DNA from: Engraulis encrasicolus | Taxonomy: Eukaryota > Chordata > Actinopteri > Clupeiformes > Engraulidae | Assembly: GCF_034702125.1 (NCBI RefSeq) | Contig: NC_085876.1 | Span: 17,750,014-17,814,013 of the forward strand | DNA: 64,000 nucleotides | Reading direction: 5' to 3' | Shown here: positions 14,601 through 23,944 of the stretch, in pieces | Position numbering within the stretch: the stretch's first letter is position 1 | How the letters are laid out: each line of letters starts with the position of its first letter | Notes under the pieces: generated by a model | Told to the model about the DNA's origin: nothing | The model's input: the letters and a program-made list of their open reading frames with translations, nothing else | Databases searched by the model: none | Program-made: the position numbers and the translations under genes

Positions 14601-17600
14601 TTGCATTGCAGTGATCAGAAAGTGGCATGAGTCATGTATTAATATACTTTACAATATACTTTCTGAATTTATATGAGGGGATTCAAGCACTTTTGACTAC
14701 TTTTTGGTTAATACTAGGGTTATACTTGGAACTACGCAGTGTTGTTGCTCCACCCATAATTTCATTGCCTTCAGTGATAATGACAATAAACGTCTTGAAT
14801 CTTGAATGAAAAATGTAGGCAAATGTAGGGTGATGTTTAAACCACCAATAAGGAAAGTGTAGTCGTACAGGACTCACTATTATACATAGGTTTTTTTGTT
14901 CACAAACATTCGTGTTGTGAGGAGGGTCAAGATGCTAAGCAGCCAAACACGTGAGCACATTTTCTTGACCAACAGCAGTTTCCAACAATCAGAGGTTGAA
15001 CAGTGCGCAGCAACGGTGGCGCAGGCAGGGATTGTTTACAAACAGTAAACCCATGTATTGACCAATGGGCTAAACGTTGCATGCATGCATACACATTTCA
15101 TAGCTTAGTTAACCATACTTGAATACATGACCCACGACATTATTACACTATAACTCATGCATTACTATGAAAGTTTTACCGGTGGCTCCAAACGTGGTCT
15201 TGTTTCCGAAAGAGAAGCCTGTGTTGCTTGCTGTGGAGCCGAAGAGTCCAGCAGCAGCTGTGCTGGGTGCAGCTGCGGCAGCTGCCCCCCCAAAGAGGCC
15301 TCCAGCAGCACCCGCAGCCAACGTGTTGGAGGGACCCTTCCTGCCCGCCTGGTAATCCTCAAGTCGAAGTTCCTGAAATAAATAAGCAACATGAGCCATT
15401 AGAAGTCATAGTCATTTTTGGCCCTGCCGTGGCCAACCGGTAGGGCACTCGTCTACCATGCGGCTGACCCGGGTTTGATTCCCGGAGCAGGTCCTTTGAC
15501 GGCCCTTCCACGTCTCTCTCTCCCCACTCGCTTCCTGTCACCACCTTCGCTGTCCTATCATAAAATAAAGTCAAAAAGACCAAAAAAATATTTGTAAAAA
15601 AAGAAGTCATAGTAACTTTTATTAAATACACTGCTTACTTATTAAGGACACATTCACACTCCTAGGTATGCACTGCAGACAGACACGGATATTGGACGAC
15701 ACAGACTTCAAGAGAACAGAGTTCAAAAATAGTATTGTAGTAAGACATGGTATGGAACCGAGCGCTGAGTGATTTCCAGCATTAAAGGAACAGTCCACCA
15801 TTTCTGGAAAATGGAGTTTTACCTTTCTCCTTTTTTTTACTAACCGTTCCGAATCTGGTGATATTACTTTTTAGCACGCATCCTTGAACCAGGTGGTAGG
15901 GCTGCACAATGAATGGAAATAATCTGTCCAGCTAAGTTCCATGCTATTGCCTCTTGAATAATTATTACAATTCAGTTAAATTTCATTCATCCCGTATATA
16001 ATTTAATTATATACGGGACATTATATTTAATTATATTTAATTTTATAATTTAAAAGAAAAGTCTGCAAAAAATAAATCATCGTGATTAATAATCGTGATT
16101 ATGATTTTTTTCCATAATTGTGCAGCCCTACCAGACGGTACCAAAAACTGAATGGTACCAACAGGTCCCATTTGGTTCCATGATGCATGCTAAGAAGAAG
16201 CAATATTGCCAGAATCACAGAACTGCTGGAAGTACTGGAGAAAAGTGAAACTCAAATCATTTACAGTTTCCTCCATATGTTTGGCTCATTTCTTGTTCAA
16301 GTTGTACATTTTCTCTGTCCACATCTTAATATTTTCATGCCACAGAATTCATTCTATTCTTCTTTTCGGTTCGTTCATGCAAACATTTGGCCCTGGAAAC
16401 TTTATATCACTCTGGTTGCCCATTCCAGTTATTCAATAGGCACATCGGATTAACCTGGTGTTTAGTGAAATATTTAACAATCAAAAAAAGTCACTGATTT
16501 AGTCTGTTCATTTATACTTCCTGCACAGTCAAACTCAATTCCCTTCATTCACTTTCTGCACAGTCAATCTCAATGCCCTTCAAAATCGTTGTGGTTACCT
16601 CTAAGGATTTGTTCTCGTATTCCTTCATGGCCGTGATGCACTGGTGCTTTGTGTTGATGCTGGTCGTAACTCCGCCTTTCACCATAGTGTCACTTCCTGT
16701 TGGTGGCTGATGGACGAGAAGATGTGAGGTTAATAGGGCTGTAACAATATTGTATTGAATCGAGAAATCGTGATATCACAGAGTCACGATACTGTATCGA
16801 AATCCAAGGAAGCAGTATCGTGATACACCCTTTTAAAGTTCTGTTACCCTTCAGTTCAGAGAACAACCACTTGATATGATGTGATGGTGATTCAAATCAA
16901 TCGTTTTTTACAAAACATGGAGTCTATCTAACCGTAGGTCAAAAATGGTGATACCAACCGAATCGTGAGTTGAGTGTATCGTTACACCCCTAGAGGTTAT
17001 GGTTGCCTGGCTCTCCCCAGATACATGGGGTTCTGCCTTGTATGTGCAAATGCACCTGGGAGAGCGCTGCATTATGCAGACATTTAATTTCGTTGCCCAT
17101 TTCTACATTTGTAGAATTTTATGTAGGGCTGGGCGGTATGGACGGTATACTATCGTATTTTTTCCATCAAGGTATGGATTTTGGCCATACCGTTCTACCG
17201 TGATATAGCGCATTGCATCCTGCAGATGGCAGTATAGACAACGTTTTGAACATCCACCCGACTGACTGCCTCAAGTTGTAGCAATGTGGTTGTAGAGAAA
17301 CGGCACAATCATTTCCTTTGAATAAGCTTCAAGTGTAAAATGTATGGTTAGTGTAGTGAACTATTGTTTGAAATGGTATGTGATGGCAACACATTTCGAT
17401 TCTGGACTCCACAATTTACTGGGCACGTAATGCAAGCTAACTAGCTAACAGCCCAAGTCATTCATGTCTATGCTGGTGTCTGACAAAATAAATACTTAAT
17501 GTGCTAACATTGGTTGCCTTACATTTAACACATTGCGCCAGCCGTAACAGCTGTATGTTACTGTTTCCAGTTGAGATAATATCATTCATGATATCTGACT

Positions 17601-20600
17601 GGGTGATAGTAACTAAAATGACTGTTCACTGTTTAAAGTGTGGCATTAGCGATTTCGCTAACGTTAGCACGCTAACCGCTGGTGCAGTGAAAGCTGCCAT
17701 TGCCATTCAAATGCATTAGTTCTGCAATGCATTGCTAACTGCCTCATGTGAAAGTTCGTTTTTCTTAACTTTATGCCAAGCATAATGGTTTAAGCTGTCA
17801 TTGTTAATCACAGATGCAAGCACACATTTCAAAATTATCATAAACAACTCCAGAAATAGAAAAAAAGGTGCAATGAAAGATGTAGTTGATACAATCCACG
17901 TTCAGTTCTATTTACTCTCAATGTGTTCAGTTTGACACCCCTCCCTTTTCCCCCTCTCTACCGTAGTTTAACCCCTTCGTCTTCGACACTTGGTGAAATT
18001 GAGTGTTCTATTGGGTAGCATTGCATTGCATAGGCTAGTTTTTGCTTGTTTTTAAAAAAATGTAATGGCAAGAATTCACACATATAGCCTATGAAAGGAC
18101 ATTGTGTCATTTCCAAAAATCAAATGCAAAGGTTAAAAATTTTTGCAACGCTTCAATTTTAAACAAAAATTACCATACCGTGATATATACCGTGATATAT
18201 ACCGTGACTAAAATTATACCGAGGTATACATTTTTGGCCATATCGCCCACCCCTAATTTTATGTGTCTTTTGGCCTTGCACCTGTGTTTTGGATGTGCTT
18301 ACTTAACACTGCCTATTCTCTAAGCCTGGCTGTGTATAAACCACATGATTATGACAAAAAGTACTCAAAAAGTTTAAGATGGTACAGAACATTAGAATTT
18401 GAAGATGAACTTATGGGGGGTGCTGAGGCACAGTGTGCCGATACCAAGTTTTTACAATAATAAAGAAATCATTTCACTTTTCCCACATTTCCCTCATGCT
18501 ATTGAAAAACAAACTCAAAGCTTTAAAGGGAGAAAATAGACAATTAAAAAAACCTTAAATTAACAAGATTGTTTAAGTGGTCACAATTAAGTCCCACATT
18601 GTGTAGCCAACATAAATGCTGCATCCTGGTCTAACACTGGGGTGAGTGATGGCAATGGGTGTCGCCCAGCACTTCGCTACATGGCAGGCTGGCTACCCCT
18701 CCTGAACCCTCCAAAATGTTGACTCACGTTTGAAAACCCTTAAGTGAAGACGTACTGTACATACTGTGACTTACGTTAAATTTAATCGTTGTCCCTGGTT
18801 GTTGTTGTTGTGCGGCGGTAAAACTTGATGCCCCGAAGAGACCCCCAGACGCGCCCCCAAAAGGGTTTGCGGTGGCATTTGCCGTAGCACCAAACAGCCC
18901 ACCACTGCTGCTGGTGTTGGTCCCGAAGGCTGAAACACAATGAAAGGACAGTGATACAACAGCCATTAACTGACTTACTTGATACCCATAACGCATTAGT
19001 GCATGATTTTGGATCCTAACATTTAGTACCAATGATGCTTGAGTGCGTCAATTCATTTTTTGTATAATGTGGTGTTGGCACAGGCATAGAAGTGTGGGTG
19101 TTCACTGCTGGGTTTTATGATTCAGAAATGGCTGGCATCCAATGAGTTAAAAGGCAAATCAATTGATCATTTTAATACTGCATGTGTCTAAAATGTTTTG
19201 CGGAGATGTGGGTATGTGTGCGTATGTCATGTGTACTACTCCTGCAAATAAATTGCCCATAATGGGACAAATAAAGCCACTACTACAAATGTATATGGAT
19301 CCTGCATCAATGAGCACGTTTATATGCAGATCAATTCACAGTTTATAATCAGGTTCTTGGAGTAAATAGGTTTTTTTGCAATTGCTCATGTAAACTGAAT
19401 AGAGAGTTTATAATAGTCAGTATATTGCAGTAATCAGTTTATGACATTAAGACATGTTAACACCTTCAACAGGTTCTCGTCGGGTAATTGACATTCTAGA
19501 ATGAGAAGTAGACAATCACAAGCTTTGAATTCCGGTTTAGTGTCACACACTTGAGTGGAACACATGCAACCAACAGTCTCATTAGCCAATTTCTTAACTG
19601 TATGTAAACACTTTATTCCAATAACCAGATAATTGTGATAGCGTAAACATGCTAAATGTTAGCAAGTCATACTGTCCATCACCCCTAAATTTCCTAGCTT
19701 TTTCAGAAGCGAGAAAAAAGGGTCAATATGGACAATTTAACAAACCATGCCTTTAAATTGTAATTAAAATTGACAAGCTACAATGCAGAAAAAAAAAAAT
19801 GTTCAAAACCTTTGACATTTTAGACTTTTAAAATATTACACTTTTAAGACTCCAAGGAAAATCCTGCAGCCTCAGATTTGGGCTCTCTTCATCATCAAAA
19901 TTCACCTGGACATATCTGCTGCCCCATATTAAAAATGATTACTAGTAACGTCAATGTGGGCTTTCTGTGCATCTCCATAAAGGAAGCTGCTAATGCCGCC
20001 TCGTCTGTGGGTTTGTGTGTGTCTGTGTGGTGCTGTTAACATTTTACAAGAAAAGAGGGGGCGCTGTGGTGCAGAGAGGGCTTCCATTGCCCAAGGGGAC
20101 CCCAATTCGAGTCCGGCCGGGGTCATTTCCCAACCCTGACCCATTCTCTCTCTCCCAGTCATTTCCTGTCCACTGTCACACTGTCCTATAATAATAAAGG
20201 CCAAAAAGCCCCCCAAAAAATACTCACTGCCAAAGGAGGTGGGTTTGGCGGCACCGAAGGCATTGCTCTGCTGCTGCTGGGAGAAGAGACCACCTCCTCC
20301 AGTGCTGGCGTTGCCAAATAAGCTGTTGGACGCGCCGCTCGGGGTGCCACCGAAGCCAAAGCCACTGCTGGTGGACGAAGTGACGGGCTGACTGAACGTG
20401 CTCGATCCAAAGAGCCCACCTGAAACAAAAAGCAATGGTATAAAGAATCAGTTGATGACATCTTGTGATGAAAAAAAACATCAGGGGATCCCGCCCAGCA
20501 TTTTAAAGTTAAGGAGGCAACAAAACACCAACAACCTTGACTTCTACCACCTACAGCTGTGGACGGTTGTATTAGCCCCCCTCCTGAAATTAGACAAAAT

Positions 20601-23600
20601 TACAAATTAGAAAAAAATACACATTGGAGATAAGTTGAATTTGGATTTTTCCATTGTTACAACAAGTTTAAACAAAAAAGGGGCAAAAATGGCATGGACA
20701 AAATTATTAGCCCCAAGATCATTAATAGTCAATAGATCGGCACATGTCCTACTATGGATTTTGGCCCATTTCTCCATTGCAAATGGTTCTAGCTGGTCCA
20801 CGGCATTGTATGGATCTTGGGAGACCTCATAAAAATTTCATTCGTATAGAGGGTCTGGAACGGCCACATGTAGTCTGAACATGCTTGTATGTAATGAGTT
20901 ATGGTTCGCCCCCTTCATTGTCCCTCCCCCATTGGCTGATTGGTAGGTTGTCTGGCAACAAAAATAATCTTCAACCTAGAAGACCATTTCATTAGTCTGA
21001 CAGCCCATTGGTTGGACATCCGATTAGACTGACAATTGACAGGCGAGACTATGAATCAGTCTTTAAAAGAAGAGACCAGTAAGTCCGACATCCCTTTTGT
21101 CCTACCACACACACACGATTGTTTAGCGTTATAAGTTTGTAAACATTCACTTTTAAGCTCATAGAAAATGTAAAACTATGCCCAAACCAAAACAGTAAAA
21201 GGCATGTTTGTGCGCCTGCAGTTTCTGTCAGAAAAATGTGAACCCCAGTAGCCCGAGCGTCGCGTATATCTATCGGACAAATGAGAAGGCAGATCAATGG
21301 GATTCTTGTTACGGTGCTCTATGGCTTATGGTCGGACCAATGGGCCGACCACAGAAGACCCAGCCCAATAAGTAATAATGGGGCAAATGTGAATTGACTG
21401 GATTGTGAGCTTTACGAATGGCAAGGCCAGGCTGGTTTTGAGAGTGCACAGACTTAATTCTGTAGTATTTTAGAGGACACGGAGTACTGAAAAAATCCCC
21501 AATAGAAATGAGCGGGGAACAGGTTATAGCAGCGGTATTGCGGGTGGGTGAAAATATTCCAATCATGATGAACCGAGCTGAACAAACAGTGCTGCGAGTT
21601 CCACTGTTGCGCTCTTGACTTTATGGAAGTACTACGCCTGTGCAGTGTCAAAATAACCTATGGGAGAAGTGGCCTTAGAAGTTTTATTTTGACGCGCAAG
21701 ACACAACCAAACACTGTAGTCTAATAAACTTTTCACAGCTGTTTTAACCACATGCTTTTTGCGGCTGTTAGGTATTCAACAGTCGTACAGTTGCGTTTGT
21801 TTCCACATTCATATTCAGAGGGTCTGGTTTTGCTAATCCGCAGTAGCTCCCCGAAGGTCTCACTAAGATGGCCGCCCAGTGAGGAAACTAAGAGTACCTG
21901 GTTTGTTCTGTGTTGCTCCAAAGAGACCACTTGTGGCATTAGTGGCCCCAAAGGCGGACGATCCAAACCCACTCGCTGCTCCAAAACTTGTGGCTGCAAA
22001 ACCATTTCACAAAATCAGACAGGTTTTTTTTTCTCTGTGTTCAAAAAGGAGTTATGGTATAGGTTTGTTTTTGCTGCAATAAGACCATTCACCACTCATA
22101 GAAGGTGCGGACGTGCGTGTGTGCCTGTGCGTGTGTGTTGGAGGTGGGCAGGGTGTACAGGCTTGAGGGAAATGGCAAAATGTTAATTGTTAATGGCAGT
22201 TTGCCATAGATAGACCATTATATGGTGCAGCACTACAGAATGAAAACCAAGCACCACAATTTGATTCCGCTTCTTTTTACACCCCGAATGATTGCCAATG
22301 GTGGTGCACACAACACTTGCATTGGCCCAGTGTTTATGCGTGGTGTGAGGCAGCACCCCACAATGCTACTTAAGCCTGGTGTAGATTCTTCCTTCAGTTG
22401 GGGGACACGTACTGTCAGCTGGGGGGCAGCGGCAGATCGCAGACAATTCAGCCTGGGGTCTTTTCAGCACTAGTCAGGGCGTGGTGGCTGTTTGGGTACT
22501 TGATCGGCCGCTACCCGCCGCTGACAGTGCGTGTCCTCCAACTGAAGAACGATTCTGAACCAGGCTTAAGCTTGTGGGAAACACAGAGGTGGATGCTACA
22601 GCTATTGCCATGGATGCCAGGGGAAGGTGTCAAATGAACTTTGTTAATGAGATGGTGTCAAATGACATACTGTAGGTTTGCATAAAGTATTCAGGCTAAG
22701 AGTCAATGAATCTGTATTAAGAACATGGTAGTAATAAACCAGGCTTAGTTAACCAACAAGGGGTGGCAAAACTGCTAATAGATATACAGGCATCATCATT
22801 AGTTACTGTGCTGAAGAAGGCACTCATACCGGTGCTACGCATGGGCCTTGTTTTTAATATGTCCATGTAGGACTTGTCAATTTAACCCATTTTGTCCTAA
22901 GCCCTTTTTGGGAAAGGGTGCTCTCTTTCTATTAAATCCTAAATATCTCAGCCTCTGAAGCACATACAAACATGAAATTAGTTACATTTAAAAGCCAAGA
23001 CCCTCCCCTTGCATTGTAATGTGTTCATTCAGCTCTAACATACCCACATAGTTAATAACAGCTAAAATCTCAAAATCCTGAAAAACCTGTATGTGTCTCC
23101 AGGACACAATGGGTTAATAAAGACATTTTAATGTGGAGTGCCTTAGTCAGAGGGTCCCTGTAAACTGCCAGACGGAACAAAAACAAACACTCTTCAGACA
23201 TGATTTTGGTCAAGAACACCTGGCTCTCAGGCTCTGCTCTAATTCACCCCAAAGGTGCAAGCCAATCATGTTCATCCACACCATACTCTTGCCATCCACA
23301 TCTTCATGGTGCCTTGCTTTGTGCACAGGTCATGTTGGAAGAGGGAGGGGCCCGCTCCAAGCTGTTCCCAAAACGTTGGAATTTTCCTAAATGTTTTGCA
23401 TCCAGGAGATTCATTAGAGCGGAGACTAGGACGGCTAGGCACCTCGACTTACATCAGTGTGTGACCTTACCAATGCGGTTTTGGAAGAATGGTAAAAAAT
23501 TACGACAAATGTAATGTAAAAACAACCCACAGTAGAATACAACTGCCTGTAAAAAATAATAAATGAAGACCAGCCTTTTTAAACTATGAGGTCAGATAAG

Positions 23601-23910
23601 TTCCTTTTTCGAGTGATGGGGTCAGATGAAGCAGGAACATATGACTACCGATTTCAGGCAGAAAACATCTACCTGCCTGTATATATGTACACGATATGGC
23701 TTGTGGCAATGCAACGTTTCGAATTGATTTTAATGTTCAGTGAAATGTGAAGATCTGACATCGCGTGCAAAGGGCACATACTACCAGTGCTATTAGTGAT
23801 ATTTGATAATAGGCAGACTACTTACTTTGCTGTTGGCCAAAGGTGGAAGTTGTACCAAATCCTCCCGTTCCACCGCCACCAAAGGGGGCACCAAAAGTTT
23901 TGTTAAACAT
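1149..23910 (-). CDS. nup98: Nup98-Nup96 precursor, 5' 19 coding exons (3' end beyond window)
   Basis: Spliced gene whose 19 exons join in frame to 1005 codons, all with GT-AG borders. Exons, high to low: 23826-23910, 21898-21993, 20228-20419, 18775-18929, 16599-16706, 15180-15372, 13972-14147, 11781-11927, 11412-11544, 11228-11320, 10154-10431, 9452-9639, 8789-8893, 6917-7170, 5718-5831, 4320-4458, 2704-2881, 1983-2144, 1149-1367. Residues 1-460 are FG/GLFG repeats (ten GLFG by my count), the permeability-barrier and karyopherin-binding part. A GLEBS segment at about 171-220 ([15 protein letters not shown] onward) is the known Rae1/Gle2 docking site. Residues about 728-882 are the autoproteolytic domain, with the HFS cleavage triad at 881-883. 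Residues 883-1005 begin Nup96. Human precursor is about 1800 residues, so roughly half is here. The ATG follows a 34-nt leader in the same exon. Identity is very secure; the remaining exons lie left of position 1149. Confidence 0.97.
1983..2144 (-). CDS. nup98: nup98 coding exon 18 (cleavage site)
   Basis: Residues 879-932, starting [20 protein letters not shown] at 881-883 is the autoproteolysis site, so Nup96 begins at Ser883. 54 codons, phase 0 to 0. Confidence 0.96.
2704..2881 (-). CDS. nup98: nup98 coding exon 17
   Basis: Residues 819-878: [20 protein letters not shown] then [20 protein letters not shown], ending GSWVFE just before the cleavage site. Ends in phase 0 at GTATGT. Confidence 0.96.
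3143..3506. mobile_element. TIR element (AAGGTACACTGTGCA family), copy 1
   Basis: Inverted ends around AAGGTACACTGTGCAGG and GCACAGTGTACCCTTAA. The interior contains TTGCCAAATTTGATC and AGAAGATCCCCCTTTTCATG, both found (rearranged) in the copy at 50775-51082. Confidence 0.6.
3507..3880 (+). repeat. interspersed repeat R, copy 1 (no insertion)
   Basis: Starts GGCCAACTTCCGATAAAAC and continues through AGCTTAGCTTAGCTATCAGC. The same sequence occurs in reverse at 62880-63745. This copy has an undisturbed GGCAACGCC (minus strand, near 3710) and so is the empty-site reference for the LTR element in copy 2. Confidence 0.7.
4320..4458 (-). CDS. nup98: nup98 coding exon 16
   Basis: Residues 773-818: [20 protein letters not shown] then [11 protein letters not shown] and KPAVGEGLN, the autoproteolytic-domain beta sheet. 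Acceptor GTTTCAG, donor GTAAGG. Confidence 0.96.
4874..5036. repeat. foldback element A with GAAACGTT core
   Basis: Arms of about 50 bp (left AAAAGAAGAAAGAAAAATCC; right is its reverse complement with few changes) flank a core GAAGACCACTTGAGGTCGAAACGTTGTG. The core also holds a mini-hairpin (CAGGTGTATA / TATACACCTG). See the related elements at 11956, 54345, 55249 and 62142. Confidence 0.75.
5177..5670 (+). pseudogene. LINE 3' fragment (reverse transcriptase C terminus, decayed)
   Basis: Translates to [20 protein letters not shown] then [11 protein letters not shown], the tail of non-LTR retrotransposon ORF2 proteins, before losing frame. The 3' end GCACTTTGAGTTGC...CTATACAAATA followed by (ATT)n at 5622-5670 is a typical LINE tail. 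5'-truncated, in nup98 intron 15. Confidence 0.7.
5622..5670. repeat. (ATT)n microsatellite
   Basis: About 16 trinucleotide units with one CAT interruption; it serves as the LINE 3' tail. Confidence 0.9.
5718..5831 (-). CDS. nup98: nup98 coding exon 15
   Basis: Residues 735-772: [20 protein letters not shown] to [15 protein letters not shown], the start of the autoproteolytic C-terminal domain of Nup98. Phase 1 to 1. Confidence 0.96.
5868..6090. repeat. interspersed repeat with (ATTAC)n tail
   Basis: A short (ATTAC)n run, then TAGCATTTAGCAGACGCC and AAAGCAACTTACAAGGAG. This is the same widespread family as at 33118, 35338 and 55082, truncated here. Confidence 0.6.
6917..7170 (-). CDS. nup98: nup98 coding exon 14
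   Basis: Residues 650-734, an acidic, fast-evolving linker ending SPHPAG, where human has MHPAG. The donor GTCTGA is placed by the phase-1 join to the next exon ([11 protein letters not shown]). The acceptor TGCCCTAG is placed by the phase-2 join from exon 13. Confidence 0.9.
7440..8656. mobile_element. pogo-type (Tc1/mariner superfamily) DNA transposon, degenerate
   Basis: Inverted ends CCGTATTTTTCGGACTA and TAGTCCAAAAAATACGG are flanked by TA on both sides (7438-7439 and 8657-8658), as expected for Tc1/mariner superfamily insertions. It contains a decayed CENP-B-like transposase. It lies in nup98 intron 13. Confidence 0.7.
7698..8150 (+). pseudogene. CENP-B/pogo-like transposase remnant
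   Basis: One frame reads [20 protein letters not shown] then [16 protein letters not shown], the helix-turn-helix signature of pogo/CENP-B-type transposases. It is followed by stops and frame changes. Later pieces ([24 protein letters not shown]) match the CENP-B HTH-to-DDE linker region. No intact frame; non-functional. Confidence 0.6.
8789..8893 (-). CDS. nup98: nup98 coding exon 13
   Basis: Residues 615-649: [20 protein letters not shown] then LASPPEYP. 105 nt, phase 2 to 2. The degenerate pogo-type element lies just beyond its donor. Confidence 0.95.
9005..9424. mobile_element. foldback MITE with about 60-bp inverted ends
   Basis: Left TTTTCACATATTTCCAAGC and ATTCATGAATGTGCATAT; right ATATGCACATTGGTGAAT and ATTTGCAGTATTTCC-type sequence on the reverse strand. 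It lies in nup98 intron 12. Confidence 0.6.
9452..9639 (-). CDS. nup98: nup98 coding exon 12
   Basis: Residues 553-614: [20 protein letters not shown] and [19 protein letters not shown], a near-verbatim vertebrate match. Ends in phase 2 at GTAAG. Confidence 0.96.
10154..10431 (-). CDS. nup98: nup98 coding exon 11
   Basis: Residues 460-552, ending the FG region and running through [20 protein letters not shown] to [20 protein letters not shown], strongly conserved in vertebrate Nup98. Acceptor TTTACAG, donor GTAAG. Confidence 0.96.
11228..11320 (-). CDS. nup98: nup98 coding exon 10
   Basis: Residues 429-459, including [20 protein letters not shown], matching human [12 protein letters not shown]. 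93 nt, phase 1 to 1, so its skipping would be in frame. The donor GTTTGT is weak. Confidence 0.93.
11412..11544 (-). CDS. nup98: nup98 coding exon 9
   Basis: Residues 385-428: [20 protein letters not shown] then [20 protein letters not shown], nearly the human wording. Ends in phase 1 at GTAAGT. Confidence 0.95.
11697..11763. repeat. (CA)n microsatellite in nup98 intron 8
   Basis: Imperfect CA tract with GA and GC interruptions, close to the donor of nup98 exon 8. Confidence 0.85.
11781..11927 (-). CDS. nup98: nup98 coding exon 8
   Basis: Residues 336-384 with three GLFG motifs ([23 protein letters not shown]). 49 codons, phase 0 to 0. A (CA)n tract begins about 18 bp beyond the donor, at 11763 and below. 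Confidence 0.95.
11956..12067. repeat. foldback element B with GAAACGTT core
   Basis: Arms CTGAAAGGAAAATAG...GGTCCGCA are inverted. On the minus strand the core reads GATGAAGGACGGATAGTCCG then AAACGTTGTGCCATTAAA. It is related by core only to elements at 4874, 54345, 55249 and 62142. Confidence 0.75.
12106..13255. mobile_element. non-autonomous hAT element, 1150 bp
   Basis: Inverted ends TAGGCCTGTCACGATA and ATCGTGACAGGCTTA with a perfect 8-bp target duplication ACTGATGT (12098-12105 and 13256-13263). No transposase frame is seen. It lies in nup98 intron 7. Confidence 0.85.
13340..13520 (-). mobile_element. tRNA-derived SINE fragment (TGGCCTAGTGG family)
   Basis: Reverse orientation. Shares GGTTAGGTGCCTTGC-type body and a GGATTTGAACC B-box complement with copies at 33118 and 35338. 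Confidence 0.6.
13972..14147 (-). CDS. nup98: nup98 coding exon 7
   Basis: Residues 277-335, containing [20 protein letters not shown], a close match to the human Nup98 SLFSKPFGQATTTQNTGFSF segment. Acceptor GTTTGCAG, donor GTGAGA, ending in phase 0. Confidence 0.95.
14189..14500. mobile_element. palindromic MITE (ACTACAAAGCTGGTTCAGGA), host of a nested MITE
   Basis: Ends GTACTACAAAGCTGGTTCAGG and its complement. The interior AGGTAAATCATCTAATAGAA is shared with the uninterrupted copy at 33860-34040. It is split by a second palindromic element at 14231-14374. Confidence 0.8.
14231..14374. mobile_element. nested palindromic MITE (AGGTGGGGTTGCAGG)
   Basis: Inverted ends AGGTGGGGTTGCAGG and CCTGCAATCCCACC, inner palindrome TGACATCACGTTGGGGG, and TAA on both sides (14228-14230, 14375-14377). 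The uninterrupted copy at 33860 reads ACGTTAAGAGG here, which proves insertion. Confidence 0.8.
14883..15057. mobile_element. small TIR MITE (TACATGGGTT family), copy 2
   Basis: About 175 bp, homologous to 115-286. It lies in nup98 intron 6 and has degraded inverted ends. Confidence 0.6.
15180..15372 (-). CDS. nup98: nup98 coding exon 6
   Basis: Residues 213-276: [14 protein letters not shown], then alanine-rich sequence with two GLFG motifs. The alanine runs are richer than in the human protein. Acceptor TTTCAG, donor GTAAAA. Confidence 0.95.
15421..15590 (+). mobile_element. tRNA-derived SINE
   Basis: Head with A-box-like TGGCCAACCGGTAGGGC and B-box-like GGGTTTGATTCCC, then TCTCTCTCCCCACTCGCTTCC, GTCCTATCA and an AAATAAAG-type tail. 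Same family as 33350, 41279 and 44372. Confidence 0.75.
15897..16130. mobile_element. hAT-type MITE, 234 bp
   Basis: Inverted ends TAGGGCTGCACAAT and ATTGTGCAGCCCTA with near-matching 8-bp flanks CCAGGTGG and CCAGACGG. Confidence 0.8.
16599..16706 (-). CDS. nup98: nup98 coding exon 5 (GLEBS)
   Basis: Residues 177-212: [20 protein letters not shown] then [16 protein letters not shown], the core GLEBS motif that clamps Rae1. 36 codons, phase 0 to 0. The acceptor lies only 27 bp from the end of a hAT-type MITE. Confidence 0.96.
16734..16992. mobile_element. hAT-type MITE abutting nup98 exon 5 acceptor
   Basis: Inverted ends TAGGGCTGTAACAATAT and ATCGTTACACCCCTA with 8-bp flanks GAGGTTAA/GAGGTTAT. 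It sits 27 bp upstream of the exon 5 acceptor. Confidence 0.8.
17124..18255. mobile_element. non-autonomous hAT element, 1132 bp
   Basis: Ends TAGGGCTGGGCGGTATGG and CCATATCGCCCACCCCTA with a perfect 8-bp duplication ATTTTATG. The interior has repeated ACCGTGATATA units near the right end. No open transposase frame. Confidence 0.9.
18775..18929 (-). CDS. nup98: nup98 coding exon 4
   Basis: Residues 125-176 with two GGLFG motifs, ending TTIKFN, the start of the Rae1-binding GLEBS segment. Acceptor GTTTCAG, donor GTAAGT, ending in phase 0. Confidence 0.95.
20056..20218 (+). mobile_element. tRNA-like SINE (GGGGGCGCTGTGG family)
   Basis: GCGCTGTGGTGCAGAGAGGGC head with B-box-like AATTCGAGTCC, then CTCTCTCTCCCAGTCATTTCC and an AATAAAGGCCAAAAAG tail. 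Same family in reverse at 26812-26990. Confidence 0.7.
20228..20419 (-). CDS. nup98: nup98 coding exon 3
   Basis: Residues 61-124: [17 protein letters not shown], then an FGFG stretch and a QQQQ run. Acceptor GTTTCAG, donor GTGAGT. 192 nt, phase 1 to 1. A tRNA-type SINE ends about 10 bp past the donor. Confidence 0.95.
21898..21993 (-). CDS. nup98: nup98 coding exon 2
   Basis: Residues 29-60 with the first GLFG motif ([11 protein letters not shown]). Acceptor TTTTGCAG, donor GTAC. 96 nt, phase 1 to 1. Confidence 0.95.
22371..22568. mobile_element. palindromic MITE (TAAGCCTGGTGTAGATTC)
   Basis: About 198 bp with about 50-bp imperfect inverted arms (TAAGCCTGGTGTAGATTC, CTTCAGTTGGGGGACACG on the left; complements on the right). 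It lies in nup98 intron 1 region between exons 1 and 2. Confidence 0.7.
22886..23113. mobile_element. piggyBac-type MITE, intact copy
   Basis: 228 bp between perfect TTAA flanks (22882-22885, 23114-23117), with inverted ends CCCATTTTGTCCT and AGGACACAATGGG. TTAA duplication with CCC termini is diagnostic of the piggyBac superfamily. A second copy at 56918-58757 carries the Tc1 element. Confidence 0.8.
23826..23910 (-). CDS. nup98: nup98 coding exon 1
   Basis: Residues 1-28, starting [13 protein letters not shown], the conserved Nup98 N terminus. The start codon is at 23910. Ends in phase 1 at a GTAAG donor (23825-23821). Confidence 0.95.
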
Positions 23911-23944
23911 CTTTCTGTACCGCCAGCCACATAGGACTACGCCT
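23911..23944 (-). other. nup98: nup98 5' UTR portion of first coding exon
   Basis: An acceptor TGTTTCAG lies 34 nt upstream of the start codon, so this coding exon carries a short untranslated leader spliced to an upstream non-coding exon. Confidence 0.75.

Noticed and set aside
15421..15500. Possible tRNA gene
   Set aside because: A and B boxes are present but the acceptor stem does not pair and a SINE tail follows; it is one of several SINE copies.
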